Source of the DNA: Paramacrobiotus metropolitanus | Taxonomy: Eukaryota; Tardigrada; Eutardigrada; Parachela; Macrobiotidae | Reading direction: 5' to 3' | Assembly (NCBI RefSeq): GCF_019649055.1 | Contig: NW_026570249.1 | Span: forward strand, 434,001 to 498,000 | DNA length: 64,000 nt | Shown: piece after piece, positions 35,001 to 47,627 of the stretch | Position numbering within the stretch: the first letter of the stretch is position 1 | Layout: every line of letters starts with the position of its first letter | Notes under the pieces: generated by a model | The model's database searches: none | What the model was told of the DNA's origin: nothing | The model's input: only the letters and a program-made list of their open reading frames with translations | Made by a program: the position numbers and the translations under genes

Positions 35001-35684
35001 ATGAATAATTTACTCGTAAGTTTTCGGATATTGGTAAGACGCTTCTTTTTCTTCCGGTGAGGAATTAATTAAAGAGAAATACTTTACTGTAAATACGGTA
35101 AATGTCATAACAGTTTTGATTTTGTTCAAAATTAATGACTGGGAAAATTTTTTGTACATTGGTGATTGGAGGTTAATCCACAGTGATTTTCTTTTCGTGT
35201 ACCGTATGATTCTGTCGTAGTGTATGTAATATGTATCTACATCGCATCTAGTATTACTGGTCAGCTTAGTCCAGTAGTTGGATGATCCATTTAATGCCAT
35301 TGTTATCGCAAGACGCAAACCGCTTTCCTTTTGTAACACTTACAGACCCATTGTGAGACTTCATCACTCCAGCCGGAAATGGCGTTCAAGCGGTGTTCCG
35401 AGCACTCTACGACCAGCGTATGTGACTGACACATGATGACTCCTAATTTATGCTCATTGTTTTCAATTCGCCTTCCCGAGTCATCGTCGTTGTACTGCAG
35501 CCCTGACAGCAATTGACCTTGCCGGCAACGTAATCAGTTTGATGATCGAGTTAAAATGTCCCAGTGAAACCGATCGACAACAGTAACATTTAGCGCCTAT
35601 CCCTGAACGTCTGTGTTTGTACTGTGAACGCCGGACGGCGTGTGCTGGAATTAATTATACGCGTTGCGTGTATGTATCGCGGTG
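32014..35684. other. Intergenic, 3.7 kb, upstream of the chitin-synthase-like gene
   Basis: No gene recognised on either strand; open frames are short and random-looking. The part from about 34140 to 35680 is less AT-rich and could hold the promoter and 5' untranslated exons of the chitin-synthase-like gene, but no core-promoter element is clear. One TACTCGTA octamer lies at 35011-35018. Confidence 0.5.
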
Positions 35685-35695
35685 ATGGACTGTAG
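35672..35695 (+). promoter_or_regulatory. Short upstream ORF overlapping the chitin-synthase-like start codon
   Basis: An ATG at 35672 opens a seven-codon frame that ends in TAG at 35693-35695, eleven bases past the first base of the main ATG at 35685, in a different frame. If it lies in the mRNA leader it would be expected to lower initiation at the main start. No transcript evidence is available. Confidence 0.4.
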
Positions 35696-38600
35696 TGCTA
35701 GTGTTATTTCGGACTATCATGGCCAGGACAGTACACCGGGACCGGATCAGTTGCAGGAGTATTATGAGATTTGCAGTTCTAAATCGCACATCTTTGAGCC
35801 CAATCCGTTGCGGGATTTCGCCAGTGATCCCGACGGGAACGGATGTGCTGAGTCCACACGGCGCGGTCCGGCGTCGGAAATGTAAGTTTGGCATGGCCGA
35901 AAGCTGTCTGATGTTATGCATAGTTAATCCGTTTCAAATGTTTTCTTGAGTTCTGTGTACTGAAAATCCTGCTTTCGTTTTTGAATGTGTTCTTGGAATT
36001 TCTCGGACGGTCTTCAGAAAACACATTCAAAAATGAAAGCACGGTTTTTCAACATTTTCGATGCCATGTACAGGTACATACTACCTCTGTACAGCTCAAG
36101 ATTGTAACAATAGATTCGTAGAATAAAGGCTCTGATAAAAACTGTCCTATCTGGTTAGGGGCTACTAGACCGCACTAATATAAATATGCAGAACAGAAAG
36201 TGCACGTTATGATTTTTTATTTTTTTATACATTTTCACTTTAGAGTTTCGGAATTTGTAATTTCTTGTATGCTCTTCGTAATTCTAAAATCCAAGTGTAA
36301 AACTGTCTGGAAAAAATCTTGACGTACGCTTTTTTGTATTACTTTCTACTTTCTAGTTTCTGCACTTAGCTGTAGTACTTGACAGAGGGCACATTTTGCA
36401 GAGCCATTATTCTACAAATGTTGTTACGTAGATGCAGTATGTATACGTATTTGTACATGGTATACAGTACTCACTCATCTCACCTTTATTAAGTATATCA
36501 CATGCAAGTACAAACTGAGTACTAAAACAATCCAAAGTTCGTAATAAAAACAAACATAGCAGATTTATAACAAAAGCGTCTTCAATGCCGTCGTACATGG
36601 TGCCATTATTGAACGGTATAATTTTTAACTGTAAGAGTACATGAGCTCTGATTTTCTTGGATAAATTTCAGATTTGCTGTTTATCGGTTAACAGTTTCAG
36701 CTTGATCTGAGCTTGCTGGAACCGAGAATATTGAAAGAAGAGATTCTATAATAATTATTGATTAGACTTTTGTTCACAGTTTCGCCAGCACTGGAATACG
36801 ACGTTAGTTGTCTCGCCGCAACAGAGAAGGACTTTAGTACAATACGAGTGAGAAGCTGCGTATAAAAGTTTGCAGATCAATCCTTTTGGTTAAAATGATG
36901 TACGAGTAGAACCAGTATACGACCTTTTAGCTTTGATGATATAGTATGATATAGTATATTTGATGATATAGTCTTTGTTTTGGTACATTGTGTCACCGAG
37001 CGGTATGAAGATTAAAATCGTATAAATTTAAAATTTATTCTTAAAAGAAAACCCTCATTTTTTCGGCAAAAGCTATTAATATAATAAAAGACACACTCGC
37101 TTGATGCTGCTTAAAATGATTCGGATTTAAGCGTTAAAAACACTTTTAGACTTAACATAGCTCGAATTAAAACATTAATTTAATTTTTTGGTTGTACCTA
37201 ATTTCTTACTAGTAACCCTGTCGCCAGAAAATTGGTTTCTGGCCGGTTGCACTTGGTTCAACAGTTATCTGGAGTGCGGTTGTCAAGATGCAGTGTTTAC
37301 TGTTTAGCGTTGAGGATGCGCGAGAGACTACCGCTCAGCCGATAGATAAGCACCGGCAACCGGTATGATTAATGCACTGGACATGTTGATTAGCGGCTGT
37401 TTGAGGATCTTGTCCGCATTTGACCATTAGCTAAGAACCGGCAAGCACGTACCGTAAGAGTGTCGATGCTTTGTGGTAACCGGAAAACAACCGGAAAGCT
37501 AATGAGTTACGACAAAAGGAGCGCTGCATTTTCTTACCGTTGCTGGTGCCGATGGTGGTAGTTTACTCGTTACACGGCTTTTAGTCGAGATATTCAGCGA
37601 AGATGTATTTATGAAATATCATGTGAGTTTTCGGTTAATTTTTGCAGCAGCACCATGGAATATTCCAGTCCGCGGACGGACGGATGGGATGCGTTCAAAC
37701 TGCAGACGGTGGAAGTGCCCACACGCTGTGATAAGATATTCTTCGATGCATTTCTCCAGATCTCCAAAGTCATTGCGTACTGTTTGACATTTCTCCTGAT
37801 ACTCATCGCCGGCGTGATATCCAAGTTTTGTGTCTTGCTGCTGACGACGAATTTGCAGTCGGCGGATGATAAAGCGAATTGTTATAGTAAACCGACAAAT
37901 AGAACCGGGACTACTGTGCCGACTGTCACTGGTAAGTTTTTAGTTTTAATGTTATAAAAATATTTTCCGAATAAGTTATTGTCACAGAAACCATCGAGAT
38001 TATTTTTCGCGTGACCCGTTCTACTTCTCTGTAATTTTCGCTGCAGTTGATGTATGGTGGGCGATGTGGAGCATGAATTAATGTTTGCAGTTTGTACCGC
38101 ATAGTAAAACACCCTTTCCGTTTAAAAGAATTGCGCTAGTGTAATGTTTTGTTGCAACTGTTTATCCTGGTAAAATCTACAAATAAATTGTAAACTTCTC
38201 CCTTGTGCTTCTAAAATAAAAAAACTCTCTTTGCATTTTAATTTCCATTTTGTTGCAACTTTTCGGACGTTTCAACACGAAACGGGAAACGTATGTTTTG
38301 AGCCCGAACTCTACAATTTTCTCCGCTGATGATGTGCAATGCTTTTGTTGGCCGATGTATGTTATTTAATTTAAAGCGAAATGGGTATCTTTGTTCTCTA
38401 AAATACATTTGCGATTGTATTCTGAAAGAAATTGTATGTTTCTCCTATAAACTTAGGCCACATCGCCTTCAAACCTTTATATTTTTTTCTGATATTGATA
38501 TTCTTGTTGTGTATTTCTACCGTATATTATTTGCTAATTGGTACATGTTGCTCAGTGCCAGAAATATAGCGTACCCTTCTTTGCAGGGTCTGCCGACAAG

Positions 38601-41600
38601 GGAGAGAGATACCTGGCTGTAGTATGGTCGATTTGTTTTTGTCTCTTACTGCCGGAAATTATCACATGGATATCGTGTTTTCGAAAAGTAATGCTCCGTC
38701 AAATCCAAGGACCACGCTCGGCTGTAACATGGATCCTGGTAATGTGCTATGCTGTACATACCCGCTTATTTTAGCTCAGAATATTTTCAGTAGACAATAT
38801 GAATGTGATACAGCCACAGAACGCCAGTTGAACCACATACCGCTAACAAAAACCTCTTTTCACAGGCTTTTATAACAGAAACTTTGTACGTGTTCGGACT
38901 GCTGCTTTTTCTCTACGATGTAACCACCCACACGGACATCCTCTCCGCTCTGATGCTGACCAGCGCGTTCTGTTTCTTTCCCTCCCTCCTCGCCCTCCTC
39001 ACCCGGCACGGATCCGAATCCTTTTTCTGTGTCCGCGTCATCGTCGATCTGGTCGTTCTGCTCTTCCAGATCACCTCCCTGATCTTCTGGCCCTTAATCG
39101 CGCCGGTGACCTTTCGCTGGACACTGCCCGTCGCGCTGATCCTCATCTCCATCCGTTGGTGGGAGAACTACGTCTCCCCTGACTCCGCCTTCCGGCTCAT
39201 CCGCTGGTTATCCGAGCACCGCACTAACATTGGTCAAGCGCAGTGTAAAGTGTACGTCTTCCTCAGTTTGTGGAAGATTCTCTTGATACTGGCGTGGATT
39301 GCGGCCTGGCATAGTATTGCCGGTGCGGCGAGTAGTGTCAACGTTTTTGATCTGCGGAATGTCTTTACCGGCACGTCGACACTGGATTTGGGCGGGAAGG
39401 TGGTGAACGGGACGTGGGTGGAGCGCCGGCAGCGGATATGGTTTTGGAAGCCGAATGCGGTGTTCCTGTTGGTGGCGGTGGTTGGGAGTATGGCGGCGGT
39501 GTTGGGCAATGTGTGCGGGAAATATGCGTGCCGGATTCGGATACATTTGTTCAGCTTCGCCATTCCCGTCTGCTTGATTTCTCCGGTTACGGGTATGGTC
39601 AACTCAACTAAAGTGCATACAATGTATGAGTACTCGTATTATTAAATTTATTAACTCAAGTTATCAAAGAGTTTTTAAGTTAAATAAAAAAACTTTTCAA
39701 TTATTGTCAGTTAAATTGTAAAATTATTATCGTATTATCGAGTTTGAATTTGACGAATGAGATGCTGGACAAAGCGTAGTAATTAGAAAATTAAAAAGAA
39801 TAAAAAGCAAAATTAAATGTTTGTGGAAATAAGGAATTCGAGCAACGGTACTGCTTTCTACTCCAAACTGCATACTCAGGTAATTACGCTACAGCATATT
39901 CTGCAAGCGAACTTAATTACGTGCTACAAGTTGTAACCATACATAATGTAAATATCTTGAAAGGTAATTTGACAAATTTGTTTAGCAGTACTTGAATTAC
40001 AAGAAATTAATGAGTTTTTTTACCTCATTGTTCGTGAAATTGTAAATTATGTTTGCCAACGGTAAGCAATATTCAACCATTGTAGTGTCACTGACCGCAT
40101 CAGTTTGCGAAACGGTGCGCAATAATGGCTGTGTGATGAGCGGTATTCTGCCGGAAATGCTGCAGGTCAAATGTCCTGAGTACGGTTCGTTCTGGGCAAT
40201 GTTGGACACCCAGTACGCATGGCTGTGGTTTTTATGGCTGCTTAGCCAGTGGTATATCACCATGCACATATGGAAACCTATGCCGGAACGACGGAAGATC
40301 AATCAGTAAGAATTATTACGTACCTGTTAATTGGCTTGGAATCAGCAAATTTATCCTACTCTACTCGTAGTTTTAGTAGACAGGTACCATTCAATACTGT
40401 ATGAGCTGTGATAATCTGATATTCATCCATTTATATTAACTGGTCCGTGGCGCTACTGGTTATGGAATAATCACAGTATTTGTAGTGTTACGCTTTCTGG
40501 ACGGACATCGTCAAATTGAAATGGAGAAATGCTTCACAAAATGTACACTGTATCTCTACTCGTATCAGACTTTCGTTGCGTCATTTCGCTTTTCATACGA
40601 ATTTTTACCTTTCTTTGCTTTTTTGTTTCATTTTTTCAGTTTAAACCTGTTTGATAGAAATGTGCTTATAGTTCGAAAGTACGTGCTTATAGTGAATGAT
40701 TGTATGTAAAATACTTGATGTACTCGTACGTAATTACGTTTCGAAAGTTCGAGTATTTCCATATACACAATAATTTTATTTGTTGATTCGCCAATGCTGT
40801 TTCAGGCAGAAGCAAGCCCTACACTGCTAAAACAAACATTTTATACCTGTTAAGATAATTTAAGTAAAATCTGGAAACTAAGGAGATGTGGGTTGCCTTT
40901 GATATTTGTTCTAGGTACTGAATTGTGGGTTCAATATTTTCATTATTATTGCGATTCTTGATTAGTTTTTAGTGTGGATTGTTTGTTCTTTCGTGAATTC
41001 AAGTATCGGATGAGTAACTCCTTATGTTTGTTACCGATTAGCTTGACCAGGGAGTTAAATGCCGAAGTGCTTGTTGGTTAAATACATCAGTCGTTTTGCT
41101 CTCCAGTTTGTTCGCCTTACCGGAATTCGGTTCCTTTCCGCTGGACATCAGCTCCAGTCTCAACCGGATGCGTGTCTGGACCGAATCGCTGCATCCCTCT
41201 CACCTGCCTACCCGGCTCGAAACTACACAGTCCCACGGACCGCGTTCTCGGGAGAAAAAGAAGCATAACGTGGCGCATCTGTGTATCTGTTCGTTCTTTG
41301 ATCGGCAGACCGAAACCGATGTTGTGGAGACGATCAAGTCGATTCTCCGGGTGGATGAAGAGCAGTGTGCGCGCAGGAATGCGCTCCGCTTCCTTATCGA
41401 ATCTGATCCAGATTATTTTGAATTTGAAAGTAAGATCAAAATATTTCTAAAGTTTCAAAATTTGAGGCTTCTGAGCACTGCCTTTTTTTAATGCTGATCA
41501 CTTAAAAGTTAAAATCAACCAAAAAACTCGGCATGGGTGCGCTTGTGTAAACGGGTTGACCCGATACCCGTTTTGTAATTTAAACTGTAATGAGATATTT

Positions 41601-44600
41601 ATGTAATAATAATAACGTAAGCATTTTTTCTTCATTATCGTCCGTCACCAAAAACTAAAACAGTCAAGATCAAGACTAACAGTTATGTAAAATTAAATAA
41701 TTTGAAGCATGAAGTTTGGTTCCTTTTGCACATTTTTTAAGTGGTTAGAGTTTTGTGTTTAACATGTGATGTAGTGCGATGGCTTTGTGTTCTCGGACCT
41801 GGTAATCCTTGTTTCCACTTCTGTGAACGAGTCGCTAAAATTAGCAGTACTCTAAGGCGGCTAACAATTTTGTACGTTTTCTGTTTTAGTTGGTTTCTTT
41901 GGCAGATTGCCGGGATTAATATATTTTTATTATTTTTAGGTCACATGTTTTTTGAGAAAGCCTTTGTAATGGATTCCCTCCGTGGTGATCGAACCCTGGA
42001 TAAGCAGTTAGCCCGGCTAATCACAACCTTCCAAGAGGCCGCCGCAAATGTGCACGAATTTCCGGTTACCCTACGTCCGCCCCGGAAGGTGACCACGCCG
42101 TACGGTGGCCAGCTGCAGTGGGTGTTGCCGGGTGGGAATCGCTGTACGATCCACTTCAAGGATACCAACCTGATCCGGGCCGGTGAGCGGTGGAGTGAGG
42201 TCATGGCGCTGTATTACGTGCTGGGGCATAAGATTATGCAAACACCCGCTGACACCAATAAAAAGGAACAGTTTGCCGATAGTTCGTACGTGCTCTTCAC
42301 CTCTGGAACGGTCCGATTCAAGCCGCATGCGGTGACGAAATTATTGGATATTCTGAAGCAGGGCAACCATATTGGAGCCGCTACCTGCAGGTAAAACTTT
42401 GTTAGTTATTTATAAGTTTCGTTAATTTATTGATTATTATTAATTAATTAATTTTTTTTTAATTATTTTTTATTTCTTTATTTTTTAATTTATTGATTAT
42501 TCTGTATGTGCAATTCGTGACTACGGCATAATTTGGAAAAATTGCGTATTTTAAGTTATTATATGGTTGACTCGGAAGGATATCAAGGGTACTGTAAATT
42601 CCAAATAATCATGTAAACTGTAGTAGACTGGCTGATAAACAGGTAAGCCTCGAACAATGCTATATTAATAAAGATCATGAAATTATGGCTGTAACTGCAT
42701 TTAAATAAGTTTTTTGTTTTGTTTTTCATTTTTAGTTTGGATAAAAAACTGTATGCTCTTTTAAAAAAAATTTGCCATACTCGTTTTGTTACTCTTGGCG
42801 ACCTCTTTATAGAATTCGGCCAGTAGGAACCGGTCCACTGGTTTGGTATCAAATGTTCGAATATGCCATGCGTTACTGGATGGACCGCTCCACCGAACAT
42901 ATGTTGGGATCACTTTTGCGCATTCGCACCGGCTTCACCATGTTCCGCGCGGCTGCCCTAATGGACGATAACGTTATCAAGAAATTCGCCATGATTCCCG
43001 ACGATTCGAAGGAGTTTATTCAGTTCCGGCTGGGCAACGAACAGTGGTTATGCTCGCTGCTGTTAAAACAAGGTTTGCAGTTTGATTTCAATAAATCTAC
43101 AAAACACTACTTTATACGGATACAAAAATGTTTTTTTAAATCGGATTGTACGGATTTTAATTCTGATTATTATTTTAAAGAATAGTACAATCCGTGTTCG
43201 TTTTAATTATTTATTTTTCAGGGTATAAAGTGGAATACTGTGCGGCAGTGGATATCGCCATCCATGTACCGGAAACGTACTCTGACTATCTGCGCGAAAG
43301 CCAACGCGGTTTCCCGTTGGATTTGGCGGCAACGGCGGATATCACCAGCAACTATTCGGCAATATTAGAGCGTAATGAGAACATCACCATTATGTACGTC
43401 GGCTACTTGATGATGGCGCTGGTGTCGACGATCTTCGCACCCGGCACAGTGATGCTGGTCATTGTAACGTCGTTGGTCAACTTATTCCAACTGAATATCT
43501 TTCTGGCGCTGCTCTGCAATGTCGGTCCCGTGCTGGTGTTGATGGTTGTCTGCGTGTTTGGATCGCCACGACTACAGGTTTGCTCTTTTTGATTCCTTTC
43601 CGTTTACACTTACCTTCCGCTTTCTTAATTACTGTACGACTGGTGAAGGAGTCGATTCTATGTTGCCTGTAACAGCCTGTTTTCCGATAACCATTGCGTT
43701 ATAAATAACTTCATAAACGTCCACGAAAAAAAACTTGAGCTAAAAGTGAAAATCTGAAACTTTCCAACGCGTGGCAGAAAAATGCTTGAAATGACTTTTA
43801 TACTGTGGTTTCTGTAAAAAAAATCAGCATATGGGCATAATAATGCGGTTACTGTTAGTATAACGATGAATGGAACTTGTACTTGGGAAACTACGTGCTG
43901 TTGCCATTGAATACCGGCAAGTCTTGTTGTGTGCCAATATCAAGCAGCTTTTCTCGTTGACAAAAAACTTTCGCGCTCTGATATTTTGCCGGTGTCGCTG
44001 CTCAAAAGCTGAACTTTTTAGGATTTAGTTATCAAGATTTTGAGCGCTGCCTATGGACTGATCATGTTGGCCGTGCTGATCAGCGCTGCCGTTCAGCTGC
44101 ATAAATCCTGGCTATCGGCATCACCGGTGTCCATCTTCATGATTGCCTTCATCTTGTCCACACTGCTCCCGGCTATTTTTCATCCGCAGGAAATGTGGAA
44201 TATTGTCTTTGCACCGGTGTATTTTATTGCGATTCCTACAACCTACTTACTGACCGTTATTCATGCCTTGTGCACGTTTCATTTGGGTAATGCGCCACGA
44301 AAATCGGCCAGTGATGAGGAAGATGATCTCGTGCAGCAGATTGAAAAGTGGGAACAGCTGGCTAAGGAAGCACAAAACGATCCCACCAAACAAGTTCCCG
44401 CCAAAATTCCTAGCGTGGATGTCATTGAGGTATCAGAAGTGTTCACTGTGCAATTAATCGTTGTTTGTTAATCGTTGTTTGCAATTAATCGTGTTCACTG
44501 TGCAATTAATCGTAATGGTGTAATGAAAGTGTTGATAGGCGTAGTGCAGTGGATGACTAGCTGGTAGCTGAAAGTTGGCTGTGCTGGACAGTGGACACGA

Positions 44601-47186
44601 TAACGATCGGAGTAATAACTGTACATTAATACGATTTACGATCATGGCATGTTAAATAAAATTTTCCAGAAAATGGATTTGTAGCGCATGCCGAAACAGT
44701 TATCCATGTTTGTTGTTTTTTAGAAGCATATATTTTTCTGCATATAATAAATTCATTTGTTACGCGAATAATTTTTACGATGAGATAAAATTTTAGAATG
44801 TGACTGCTTCAGTAAAAAATATACCCATATCGCCAGATTCCATATGTTTAAATTTGGCAGCAACATAAAAATGTCTGCTTATCGGATTACCAAATTTGAT
44901 GTGTTCAAAATTTTGCAGCAACTGAAAAAATATCTGCCCAACGGAAAGAAAACCGTGAGCTTCGCGTGTGGTCAGTTTTGTGGGATTGTCTGCTGTCCGC
45001 CGCCGGATGAAAGCCCGTTGGAAGGTCCGTTTGGCGATATTATCGGGCGGGAGCTGTTCATGCTGGGGCGGAAGTTGCAGACCATAGAGCATCGACTGCG
45101 AGCGCGCCGGCTAGGTTTGCCTGGTTTCCGACCGCGCGTTCTGCCGCCCGATGGTCTGACTGTGCCTATTAATTTGCCGTCGCAGCAAGATATGGATCAG
45201 ATCTCCGAAGCATCCGCCAATTTTTCGGTGTCTACGGTGCGAACGGCGGTAAAGTCAGCGGAGGAGTTTTATGAGAAATTTGGCGGTCGTACGCTGAACA
45301 ACGACAAACTAACGGAATGGCTCATGTGTAAGTGATCGGTACTATAAGTCGGATTTTCCGCTGCTATAGTGGTTGTGATTGAGATGGTTACAATGCCTTA
45401 ATTAGAGTGAAGTACACGTTTCTGATTTTTTTAAAACCGATTATATGCCCTATGTAAACCAGATTTAATTTGATAAATTTTAATGGTAGTTTCGTATTGA
45501 TTCGCGGATTCAAAGTGTAGTCTAATTTGCTTAAATCACGAAATATAATTGTGTTTAGTTTATTAGTATTAAGAAAAATATAACTTCTCTCGCAGTATTG
45601 TTACTACAATATAACCGATAGTTGCGATGACTTTCATTGGAATGGGGTTAACAGCCATTGCTCTACGAATTAGCTGCATCAAGAACAGCCGACTTAATCG
45701 CACCGATCGCACGCAGATCTAATCTACCGTTGTTGTCATTTACAGCTCTGACCGATCCCACTGGCCCGGTGATTCTGGAAAATGACCACTGGATGGACGA
45801 TGAGAATCTGTCCAGCGCCGAACCGGATGTCCTCGATCCCATCGAACAGGGATTTTGGCGGGAACTGATTTCCACGTACTTAGTTCCGCTGGCCGGCAGT
45901 AGTGCCGGTTTGGAAGAGGCCATGGTGGAGCAGATGAAGAAGCTGCGCAATAAAGTCGGACTGGGATTTCTCATGGTTAACAGCCTGTTTATTCTGATGG
46001 TATTCCTCCTGGAGTTGCGCCGGGAGGATTTGTTCATTCTCCTTCCCAGCCCCTTTGCCAGCAGCCAGAAACGGACGGCCATTCAAATTGAGCCGACGGG
46101 CATCGCCTTTTTGCTGTTCTTCTTCGCTCTGATGTTGGTGCAGTTCATCGCTATGTTGATGCACCGATGGGGGACATTTTCGCACCTGCTTGCCAGGTAA
46201 ATCTTGATGAGAAAATTGAACATTGTCAAATTTATCGTGCGGAAGAGTTATTTGAACCAAGCTAAACTTAATTTTATGACGAACATTTGCACAGCTTTAT
46301 TTCCTGAGCATCACAGGAAATGTGTGCATATTGCAATCGCTGATATGTGTATTGTGTAGTGCAGCGGTTGGTGACAAGGTAGCTTTAGCCAAGACGTACA
46401 CACATTCTGATGTACAGATTTACCATCATGTCCTGTTATTAGTAAGTGTACAATAATTCACCAAATTTTTTCCCCGTTTTTTGCAACTGGTTACTTGTGT
46501 CAAAAAGTTTCAGCTGCTTGTCTAACCTCCTTGCAACAAACGGTGTCGGCAACAGTTCTGAAATTTCTACCCGCTGTTGCAGTTTACAGTTTAATATTTC
46601 TACAGCTGCTACAAGTGTTTAACAGTGTGTACACGCTAGCTGAACCGATACCATAAATTTATAAAATCATCCAGTCTATATCTTCCTTTAATGTGTAAAA
46701 ACCGATTAAGGTATGTTTTCAATTTTGTTGTTCGTTTATTCCAGTACATCGTTGACATGCTGCTCCGGTAAGAAACGTATCGGCTTCGAATATCTTCGCG
46801 ATAACGCCGTGCAGATCGCCCGGGAACTGCAGTCCCTAAAGAACACCCGGGATTTTGAGGGCGATCACCACGTCATCTCCATGGACCCGCGTCGCAAAGG
46901 GACTGTGTCCACGCTGGACGTCGTCTTCCGCAAACGTTTCGCCGCTATCCAGAAGACCAGCGGTGCCGCGGCTGAGCCGGGAACAGCCGTTACAACCCTG
47001 CGCGGTGCACCGTCCACCACCCGCATTAATCATCGGTTCAGCAAACGCACGCTGGACTCGAAGCGAGGCAGTTTCCGGGAGACCGGCGAACGACCGCATG
47101 TTATTCAGGTCTTCCAGATCGCGCGGAATGATCCCATGCCGGAGGGGGATACGGCGTCCACCGCGCAGAGTACGACGTCGTTTTAG
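35685..47186 (+). CDS. Chitin-synthase-like protein with lost catalytic motifs (putative pseudoenzyme)
   Basis: Animal chitin synthases are multi-span plasma-membrane GT2 enzymes that make chitin from UDP-GlcNAc. Thirteen exons join exactly in phase: 35685-35881, 37648-37931, 38587-38738, 38866-39592, 40086-40305, 41107-41429, 41940-42390, 42813-43072, 43222-43577, 44022-44429, 44919-45327, 45746-46196, 46745-47186, giving 1559 residues, a normal family length. The N-terminal WDAFKLQ and membrane spans, WLLSQWYITMHIW, EEQCARRNALRFL, TPYGGQLQWVLPGG, RWSEVMALYYVLGHK, RPVGTGPLVWYQMFEYAM, STEHMLG, AAALMDDNV, IFHPQEMW, MKKLRNKVGLGFLMVNSLF and IQIEPTGIAFLLFF all match the family. The active-site motifs do not: TSGTVRF at about 755-761 replaces the DGD/DADVDF motif, NEQW (860-863) replaces EDRW, SQRGF (898-902) replaces QRRRW, RIRTGF replaces CSPGCF, and HLGNAPRK (about 1077) replaces SWGTRE. 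No stops or frameshifts were seen. It is probably a non-catalytic membrane or scaffold protein. The first two introns are long; exon 2 has a NAGNAG acceptor. Confidence 0.93.
35961..36051. repeat. Long inverted repeat / hairpin in intron 1 of the chitin-synthase-like gene
   Basis: The arms 35961-35991 and 36020-36051 are reverse complements over about 31 bases with only a few mismatches, including an almost uninterrupted run around TTTTTGAATGTGTT. The loop is about 28 bases. This could fold as a pre-microRNA-like hairpin or be a small foldback element. Confidence 0.7.
44439..44513. repeat. 23-bp direct repeat just after chitin-synthase-like exon 10
   Basis: Two copies, 44439-44461 and 44491-44513, start GTGTTCACTGTGCAATTAAT and are identical. 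The gap between them contains a further partial copy (GCAATTAATC). The repeat starts ten bases after the donor at 44430. Confidence 0.85.
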
Positions 47187-47627
47187 ACTGGGATTGCTGA
47201 AAGTGTCTGTCTTTCGCATATAAACGAATGCGTCAGGTATTAACTGAAGGTGCAATCAAAATTCTGTTCTGTGTACCATAATTATTGGCTTTTTATTGGC
47301 GTGGAATTTTTGTACATTTTTTGGCGATTTACTTACGGTGCGGAAATTTTCTAAGCAGGTTATATGAGCGCATTTCGCATTAAAACAATAAATTGGTGGC
47401 ACTGGTTTATTGTCATTAGGTGCGTTTTAAATGTGCAGTATACTTTTTTTATGGTTGTCGGCCATCAGAAGTATAGTTGCTGTGTATAGACGTTTTAGGA
47501 AAATTCAGCCTCAAAGTGAAATTTGGTAGTACTCGTATTATGCAGAGTACATTTATTGTGAAAATGCACAAGAATTCACTTTAAATCTGGCTGTCATGTA
47601 AACTGCTGAGTCATTACGGAGTCTACA
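47187..47627. other. Spacer between convergent 3' ends
   Basis: This 441-bp stretch separates the stop of the chitin-synthase-like gene from the stop of the first gustatory-receptor-like gene on the other strand. AATAAA at about 47387-47392 can serve as the poly(A) signal of the former. TACTCGTA occurs at 47530-47537. No gene is seen. Confidence 0.6.

Noticed and set aside
39208-39602. Minus-strand open frames over exon 4 of the chitin-synthase-like gene
   Set aside because: They are the complement of hydrophobic coding sequence; the plus strand is the spliced, homologous frame.
44844-44918. Upstream extension of chitin-synthase-like exon 11 (MFKFGSNIKMSAY)
   Set aside because: Only the acceptor before 44919 matches the phase of exon 10; the upstream stretch is intron.
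45663-47255. Antisense and alternate-frame open frames over the 3' exons of the chitin-synthase-like gene
   Set aside because: The plus-strand frame aligns with chitin-synthase C-terminal spans and is spliced in phase, so the others are shadows.
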